From: Streptomyces sp. STR69
GTDB lineage: Bacteria > Actinomycetota > Actinomycetes > Streptomycetales > Streptomycetaceae
NCBI RefSeq assembly: GCF_024519455.1
Contig: NZ_JALJRY010000047.1
Span: 1-64,000, forward strand
DNA: 64,000 bases
Direction: 5' to 3'
Under the pieces are notes generated by a model. It was not told the origin of the DNA. It made no database searches and was given only the letters and a program-made list of their open reading frames with translations. Numbering within the stretch: position 1 is the stretch's first letter; each line of letters opens with the position of its first letter. This document shows positions 59,170-64,000 of the stretch, piece by piece. The position numbers and the translations under genes are program-made.

Positions 59170-60183
59170 TCAGTCGTCGGCGACCAGCGCCGTCAGGTCG
59201 AGGAGGCGGTTGGTGTAGCCCCACTCGTTGTCGTACCAGCCGAAGACCTTGGCCAGGGTGCCGTGCGCCTGGGTCAGGGCCGGGTCGAAGATGCACGAGG
59301 AGGGGTCGCCGATGACGTCGCGGGAGACGATCGGGGCCTTCGAGACGCGGAGGATGCCGTTGAGCGGGCCCTCGGCGGCCTCCTCGAAGACCGCGTTGAT
59401 CTCCTCGGACGTCACCTCGCGGCGCAGGACCACCGCGAGGTCGGTGAGCGAGCCGTCCTCGACAGGCACACGCACCGCGATGCCGTCCAGGGCGCCGGCC
59501 AGCTCCGGCAGCACCAGGCCGACCGCACGCGCGGCGCCGGTGCTGGTCGGGATGATGCTCAGCGCTGCCGACCGGGCCCGGCGCAGGTCCTTGTGCGGAC
59601 TGTCGAGCAGGGACTGGTCGTTGGTGTAGCCGTGGATGGTGGTCATCATGCCGCGCTCGATGCCGAAGGCGTCGTGCAGCACCTTCACCATCGGGGCGAC
59701 GCAGTTGGTGGTGCAGGAGGCGGCCGAGACGATCCGGTCCTGACGGCGGTCGTACGTCGAGTCGTTGACACCCATCACGATGGTGGCGTCCGCGTTCTTG
59801 CCGGGCGCGGACAACAGCACGGTGTGGGCGCCCGCCTTCAGGTGCAGGGCGGCGGAGTCGCGGTCGCGGAAGCGGCCGGTGGACTCGACGACGACGCTCA
59901 CGCCGTAGTCGGACCAGTGCAGGGCGGCCGGGTCGCGTTCGGCGCTGACCGCGATGCTTCGGCCGTCGACGGTGATCGAGCTGTCGTCGTGGCTGACCTC
60001 GCGTCCGATGCGCCCGAACGTCGAGTCGTACTCCAGGAGATGGGCGAGGGTGGCGGGCGAGGTGATGTCGTTGATCGCGACCACCTCGACGTCCTGGGTG
60101 CCCGCCTCGGCGCGGTCGAGTGCCGCGCGCAGATAGGTGCGGCCTATCCGGCCGAAGCCGTTGATACCGACGCGTACGGTCAT
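59170..60183 (-). CDS. gap: Glyceraldehyde-3-phosphate dehydrogenase
   Basis: The 337-residue product is a standard GAPDH: VRVGINGFGRIGRTYLRA at the N-terminus, SAASCTTNC with catalytic Cys157, YTNDQSLLDSPHKDLRRARSAA, SIIPTSTGAARAVG and a final WYDNEWGYTNRLLDL. It oxidises glyceraldehyde 3-phosphate, which phosphoketolase next door produces. ATG 60183 follows AAAGGAG. It is probably a paralog, with the glycolytic copy elsewhere. Confidence 0.96.
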   Translation of the reverse strand: MTVRVGINGFGRIGRTYLRAALDRAEAGTQDVEVVAINDITSPATLAHLLEYDSTFGRIGREVSHDDSSITVDGRSIAVSAERDPAALHWSDYGVSVVVESTGRFRDRDSAALHLKAGAHTVLLSAPGKNADATIVMGVNDSTYDRRQDRIVSAASCTTNCVAPMVKVLHDAFGIERGMMTTIHGYTNDQSLLDSPHKDLRRARSAALSIIPTSTGAARAVGLVLPELAGALDGIAVRVPVEDGSLTDLAVVLRREVTSEEINAVFEEAAEGPLNGILRVSKAPIVSRDVIGDPSSCIFDPALTQAHGTLAKVFGWYDNEWGYTNRLLDLTALVADD

Positions 60184-60226
60184 GACGGTGAACTCCTTTG
60201 CAGCGCAGGGGATTTACGGGGGCGGG

Positions 60227-62626
60227 TCAGGCGTTCCAGGTCCAGTCGGCGACCTCGGGCAGGTCGGTGCCGTGTTCCCGGATCCAGGCGTGGTGTCGGG
60301 TGCGGGCGTCGGCCATGGTCTGGCGTACGGCGGCGGCGCGCACGGCGAGGCCGGGGACGCGGTCGATGACGTCCATGACGAGGCGGTAGCGGTCGAGGTC
60401 GTTGCGGACGACCATGTCGAACGGTGTGGTCGTGGTGCCGGACTCCTTGTAGCCGCGTACGTGCAGGTTGGCGTGGCCGGTGCGGCGGTAGGCGAGGCGG
60501 TGGATGAGCCACGGGTAGCCGTGGTAGGCGAAGATCACCGGCTTGTCCTTGGTGAACAGGCCGTCGTACTCGAAGTCGCTCATGCCGTGCGGGTGTTCGT
60601 CGCGGGGCATGAGCCGCGTCATGTCCACCACGTTCACGACCCGGACCGCGAGGTCGGGGAGGTGGCGGCGCAGCAACTGGGCGGCGGCCAGCACCTCCAG
60701 GGTCGGGACGTCACCGGCGCTGGCGAGGACGACGTCGGGCTCGCCGCCGTTCTCGGTGCCGGCCCACTCCCAGATGCCGGCTCCGCGTGCGCAGTGGGCG
60801 CGGGCCTGGTCCATGGAGAGCCAGTCGAAGCAGGGCTGCTTGCCGGCGACGACCACGTTGACGTAGTCGCGACTGCGCAGGACGTGATCCGCCACCGAGA
60901 GAAGGGTGTTGGCGTCCGGCGGGAGGTAGACGCGGACGACCTCGGGGCTCTTGTTGAGGACGTGGTCGACGAAGCCGGGGTCCTGGTGCGAGAAGCCGTT
61001 GTGGTCCTGGCGCCAGACATGGGACGTCAGAAGGTAGTTGAGGGAGGCGATGGGTGCCCGCCACGCCAACTCCCTGGATGTCTTCAGCCACTTGATGTGC
61101 TGGTTGACCATCGAGTCGACGATGTGCACGAACGCCTCGTAGCAGGAGAACAGTCCGTGTCGGCCGGTGAGGAGATAGCCCTCCAGCCAGCCCTGGCAGG
61201 TGTGTTCGGAGAGGATCTCCATCACCCGGCCGTGCCGGTCCAGGTGTTCGTCGACCGGGAGGAACCCGGCCTGCCAGGCCTTGCCGCTGGCGTTGAAGAC
61301 GGCCTGCAGCCGGTTGGAGGCGGTCTCGTCCGGGCCGACGACCCGGAAGTCGCGGCTCGCCGAGGTGTCGTGCATGACCCTTTCCAGGAGGTCGCCCAGG
61401 ATGCGGGTGGGCTCGTGGAGGGTGGTTCCGGGCTTGTCGACGGGGACCGCGAACTGGTCCAGGGACGGGACCGGCAGATCCCGCACGAGGAGACCGCCGT
61501 TGGCGTACGGGCTGGACCCGAGGCGCTTGGCGCCCTCGGGCAGGCAGGCGAGGACGTCCGCGACGGGCCGGCCGTCGGCGCCGAACAGCTTCTCCGGGTG
61601 GTAGGAGCGCAGCCAGGTCTCCAACTGCCGTAGGTGCTCCGGGTTTTCGCGCACCTCTGACAACGGGACCTGGTGTGCGCGCCAGGTGCCCTCGACGGGG
61701 ACGCCGTCGACCTCGGCGGGACCGGTCCAGCCCTTCGGGGTGCGCAGCACGATCATGGGCCAGTGCACGCGCTCGGTGACGCCGTCCTCGCGGGCGGACT
61801 GCTGCATCACGGCGATGCGGTCCAGCGCGTCGTCGAACGCGGCGGCCATCGCGCGGTGCACCGTGAGCGGGTCGTCGCCGGTCACGTGGATCGGCTCGTG
61901 ACCGTATCCCCGCAGCAGTTCGTCGAGTTCGGACTCGGGGAGGCGGGAGAGCACGGTCGGGTTGGCGATCTTGTAGCCGTTGAGGTGCAGGATCGGCAGG
62001 ACGGCGCCGTCGTGGACGGGATCGAGGAACTTGTTGGAGTGCCAGGCGGCGGCCAGCGGGCCGGTCTCCGCCTCGCCGTCGCCGATGACGCAGGCGACGA
62101 GGAGGTCCGGGTTGTCGAAGGCGGCGCCGTAGGCGTGGGCGAGCGAGTAGCCGAGCTCGCCGCCCTCGTGGATCGAGCCGGGTGTCTCGGGCGCCACGTG
62201 GCTGGGCACGCCGCCGGGGAAGGAGAACTGCTTGAAGAGCCGCTCCATGCCCGCCCCGTCGCGTGAGACGTTCGGGTAGGTCTCGCTGTAGCTGCCCTCC
62301 AGCCAGGAGTTGGCGAGCACGGAAGGGCCGCCGTGTCCGGGGCCCCACACGCACAGCGCGTCCAGGTCACGTGCCTTGATCACCCTGTTGAGGTGGGTGT
62401 AGACGAGGTTGAGGCCCGGCGAAGTCCCCCAGTGACCGAGCAGTCGCGGCTTGATGTGCTCGGGCCGGAGGGGCTCGGTGAGCAACGCGTTCGCCATCAG
62501 GTAGATCTGGCCCGCCGCAAGGTAGTTGGCGGCTCGCCAGTGGGCGTCCAGGGTGCGCAGTTCGTCGTCGGAAAGCACGGAGAGTTCGGACAGAGCGGTG
62601 GCGTCCTGGTGTTCGACCTTGGGCAT
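60227..62626 (-). CDS. xfp: Phosphoketolase
   Basis: The 799-residue product matches xylulose-5-phosphate/fructose-6-phosphate phosphoketolase: YLAAGQIYLMAN, GHWGTSPGLNLVYTHLNR, GPGHGGPSVLANSWLEGSYSE, IGDGEAETGPLAAAWHSNK (TPP site), HLNGYKIANPT and SHVWRQDHNGFSHQDPGF. It cleaves the sugar phosphate with phosphate to acetyl phosphate plus glyceraldehyde 3-phosphate or erythrose 4-phosphate. ATG 62626 follows GGAG. GAPDH lies 43 bases downstream. No acetate kinase is visible; acetyl phosphate must be used elsewhere. Confidence 0.95.
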   Translation of the reverse strand: MPKVEHQDATALSELSVLSDDELRTLDAHWRAANYLAAGQIYLMANALLTEPLRPEHIKPRLLGHWGTSPGLNLVYTHLNRVIKARDLDALCVWGPGHGGPSVLANSWLEGSYSETYPNVSRDGAGMERLFKQFSFPGGVPSHVAPETPGSIHEGGELGYSLAHAYGAAFDNPDLLVACVIGDGEAETGPLAAAWHSNKFLDPVHDGAVLPILHLNGYKIANPTVLSRLPESELDELLRGYGHEPIHVTGDDPLTVHRAMAAAFDDALDRIAVMQQSAREDGVTERVHWPMIVLRTPKGWTGPAEVDGVPVEGTWRAHQVPLSEVRENPEHLRQLETWLRSYHPEKLFGADGRPVADVLACLPEGAKRLGSSPYANGGLLVRDLPVPSLDQFAVPVDKPGTTLHEPTRILGDLLERVMHDTSASRDFRVVGPDETASNRLQAVFNASGKAWQAGFLPVDEHLDRHGRVMEILSEHTCQGWLEGYLLTGRHGLFSCYEAFVHIVDSMVNQHIKWLKTSRELAWRAPIASLNYLLTSHVWRQDHNGFSHQDPGFVDHVLNKSPEVVRVYLPPDANTLLSVADHVLRSRDYVNVVVAGKQPCFDWLSMDQARAHCARGAGIWEWAGTENGGEPDVVLASAGDVPTLEVLAAAQLLRRHLPDLAVRVVNVVDMTRLMPRDEHPHGMSDFEYDGLFTKDKPVIFAYHGYPWLIHRLAYRRTGHANLHVRGYKESGTTTTPFDMVVRNDLDRYRLVMDVIDRVPGLAVRAAAVRQTMADARTRHHAWIREHGTDLPEVADWTWNA

Positions 62627-62713
62627 CGGAGGCTCCGGAAGTCATCGACATGAATCAACGGGCGGTGGAGGCGGAACCACTGCGTCAGCAGCTGGAGTTG
62701 GGGACGATCGCGC

Positions 62714-63595
62714 TCATCCCTTTTCGGGCACGACGACCACCGGGCAGGCGGAGTGGTGCAGAACTCCGTGTGCCACGCGGCCCAGTTGTAGCCCGTAGTG
62801 CCCGGAGCGGCGCTTGGCTCCGATGACCAGGAGGTCGGCGTCCCGCGAGGCGTCCACGAGGACGGTCCGGGTGTGGCCCTCGACCGTACGACGGTGTGCT
62901 TCGACGTCGGCGGGAACGTCCTGAAGCGCCGTGTCCAAGGCCTCGACCGCCTGCTGCTCGTGCAGCCGGGCCGGTTCTCCGGACATCAGCGGATGGTCGG
63001 TGGTCTCGTGAGCGGGCCAGCGCCAGGCCCGTACGACATCCACCGGCACTCCACGTCGCCGTGCCTCGTCGAAGGCGAAGCGCACGGCCGCCGAGCCCGC
63101 CGGCTTCTCTCCGACGCCCACGACGATGCGGCCGTGTGTGCCGGTGCGGGCCTGGTTGTCGTGGTTGCCGCGTACGACAACCATCGGGCACTGCGCGTGC
63201 CCGGCCACGATCAGGCTCACGGAACCCAGCAGTGCCTCGGCGAGACCGCTGCGGCCGCGGGTGCCCGTCACCAGCATCGAGGCGCTGCGGCTCTCCCGCA
63301 CCAACGCGTACTCGGGTTCCTCCGCCAGCACCTCGCCACTCACTGCGAGTTCCGGATGGCGGCGACGTGCCCGGCGTGCGGCTGTGTCGACGATGTCCTC
63401 GGCCATCACCTGCTCGTCGGGCTTGGCGAGACCCTCGGCGATCGAGGTGCCCTCGTAGCGCTCCCACAGCGAGGCGTACACCACCCGCAGCGGGACTCCG
63501 CGCAACGAGGCCTCGTCGGCCGCCCAGTCGACAGCCCGCAGGCTGGGCTCGGAGCCGTCCACACCCACGACCATGGGGAGTGTCATCGTGGTCAC
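62714..63595 (-). CDS. Universal stress protein, tandem USP domains
   Basis: The 293-residue product has two USP domains: VVGVDGSEPSLRAVDWAADEA with GTRGRSGLAEALLGSVSLIVAGHAQCPMVVVRG, and IVVGVGEKPAGSAAVRFAFDEA with GAKRRSGHYGLQLGRVAHGVLHHSACPVVVVP. Both carry the ATP-binding glycine pattern. GTG 63595 overlaps the stop of the upstream dehydrogenase (GTGA), favouring it over ATG 63586. It is likely coregulated with the dehydrogenase and phosphoketolase. Confidence 0.92.
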   Translation of the reverse strand: MTTMTLPMVVGVDGSEPSLRAVDWAADEASLRGVPLRVVYASLWERYEGTSIAEGLAKPDEQVMAEDIVDTAARRARRRHPELAVSGEVLAEEPEYALVRESRSASMLVTGTRGRSGLAEALLGSVSLIVAGHAQCPMVVVRGNHDNQARTGTHGRIVVGVGEKPAGSAAVRFAFDEARRRGVPVDVVRAWRWPAHETTDHPLMSGEPARLHEQQAVEALDTALQDVPADVEAHRRTVEGHTRTVLVDASRDADLLVIGAKRRSGHYGLQLGRVAHGVLHHSACPVVVVPEKG

Positions 63596-64000
63596 CGCCC
63601 CGCCGTGAAGTCGAAGACGATCCGGGCCTTGATCTCACCGCGCAGCACGTCGGCGATGGATTCGTTGACGGTGTCCAGCGACCGGGTCTCGTAGATGACC
63701 TTGGTCCGGCCGGCCGCGTGCAGCTGGAAGACCTCGGCGAGGTCCTGCCGGGTGCCGACGATCGAGCCGATCACCGAAGTGCCGTTCAGCACGGTGTCGA
63801 AGATCGGGACCTGGATCGTGCCGTGCGCGGGCAGGGCGACCATGACGAGCTTCCCGCCGCGCCGCAGACCGGAGTTGACGGCGGCGAACGCGGCCTCGTT
63901 CACGGCGAGCGCGATGGCTGCGTGGGCTCCGCCGTGCTCCTTGAGGACCTGGCCCACATCGTCCTTGCGGGCGTCGATGACGATGTCCGCGCCGAGTTCG
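63592..64000 (-). CDS. Zinc-type alcohol dehydrogenase, 3' part (runs off the edge)
   Basis: The C-terminal about 135 residues of a medium-chain dehydrogenase are visible on the minus strand, reading from the right edge: ELGADIVIDARKDDVGQ, then AIALAVNEAAFAAVNSGLRRGGKLVMVALP, VLNGTSVIGSIVGTRQDLAEVFQLHA and IKARIVFDF. This matches AdhP/AdhA-type NAD-dependent alcohol dehydrogenases, which reduce acetaldehyde to ethanol and could regenerate NAD in fermentation. The zinc and nucleotide motifs lie outside the window. Confidence 0.85.
   Translation of the reverse strand, partial: ELGADIVIDARKDDVGQVLKEHGGAHAAIALAVNEAAFAAVNSGLRRGGKLVMVALPAHGTIQVPIFDTVLNGTSVIGSIVGTRQDLAEVFQLHAAGRTKVIYETRSLDTVNESIADVLRGEIKARIVFDFTAGR

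Overview
The window is a GC-rich stretch of actinomycete chromosome, almost certainly from a Streptomyces or a close relative. Supporting signs are the strong G/C bias at third codon positions, GTG starts, GGAGG-type ribosome sites, ATGA/GTGA stop-start overlaps, and families typical of Streptomyces (pentapeptide-repeat membrane protein, Roadblock/LC7 protein, Rv1733c-like protein, many universal stress proteins). I saw no rRNA, tRNA, CRISPR array or intact insertion sequence. A short IS3-type transposase scrap and a broken gene mark two decayed spots.

Left part (about 1-21,000). After an edge fragment and a pentapeptide-repeat protein comes a ribose-type ABC importer (2418-6213), a TetR regulator and a MetE-type catalytic-domain protein. 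Then follows a long set of minus-strand C1-folate genes: pabB, folD, purU, metF, a LigM-type tetrahydrofolate-dependent O-demethylase, folP and a TrkA-N channel-like protein. A LacI regulator, a second LigM-type gene and an orphan ribose-type binding lipoprotein complete the locus. Together they read as an O-demethylation unit: LigM moves a methyl group from a methoxylated substrate to tetrahydrofolate, MetF and FolD oxidise it, PurU releases formate and regenerates tetrahydrofolate, while PabB and FolP would enlarge the folate pool and the MetE-like protein may use methyl groups for methionine. Palindromes of the form CTAGAWCGWTCTAG lie before ligM-1, folP and the orphan binding protein. A GTACCGTAC-type element lies before the MetE-like gene, the LacI gene and ligM-2.

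Right part (about 21,000-64,000). This is an energy and redox island for low oxygen: pyruvate formate-lyase with its activase, an arginine deiminase operon (arcDABC), an ArsR regulator, oleate hydratase, a GlcD-type oxidase with a TPP enzyme, pyruvate phosphate dikinase, universal stress proteins, a group 3b-type [NiFe] hydrogenase with hypF, C, D and E, two CBS-BON proteins, an Rv1733c-like membrane protein, an Acg/Rv3131-like nitroreductase, a flavodoxin, a GNAT-fused ADP-forming acyl-CoA synthetase, GAPDH, phosphoketolase and, at the edge, an alcohol dehydrogenase. Several of these families belong to the DosR dormancy regulon in mycobacteria. A palindrome GGGCCGNNCGGCCC, or a near match, recurs 60-180 bp before at least seven of these units, so the island probably answers to one regulator. 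That regulator is not encoded in this window.
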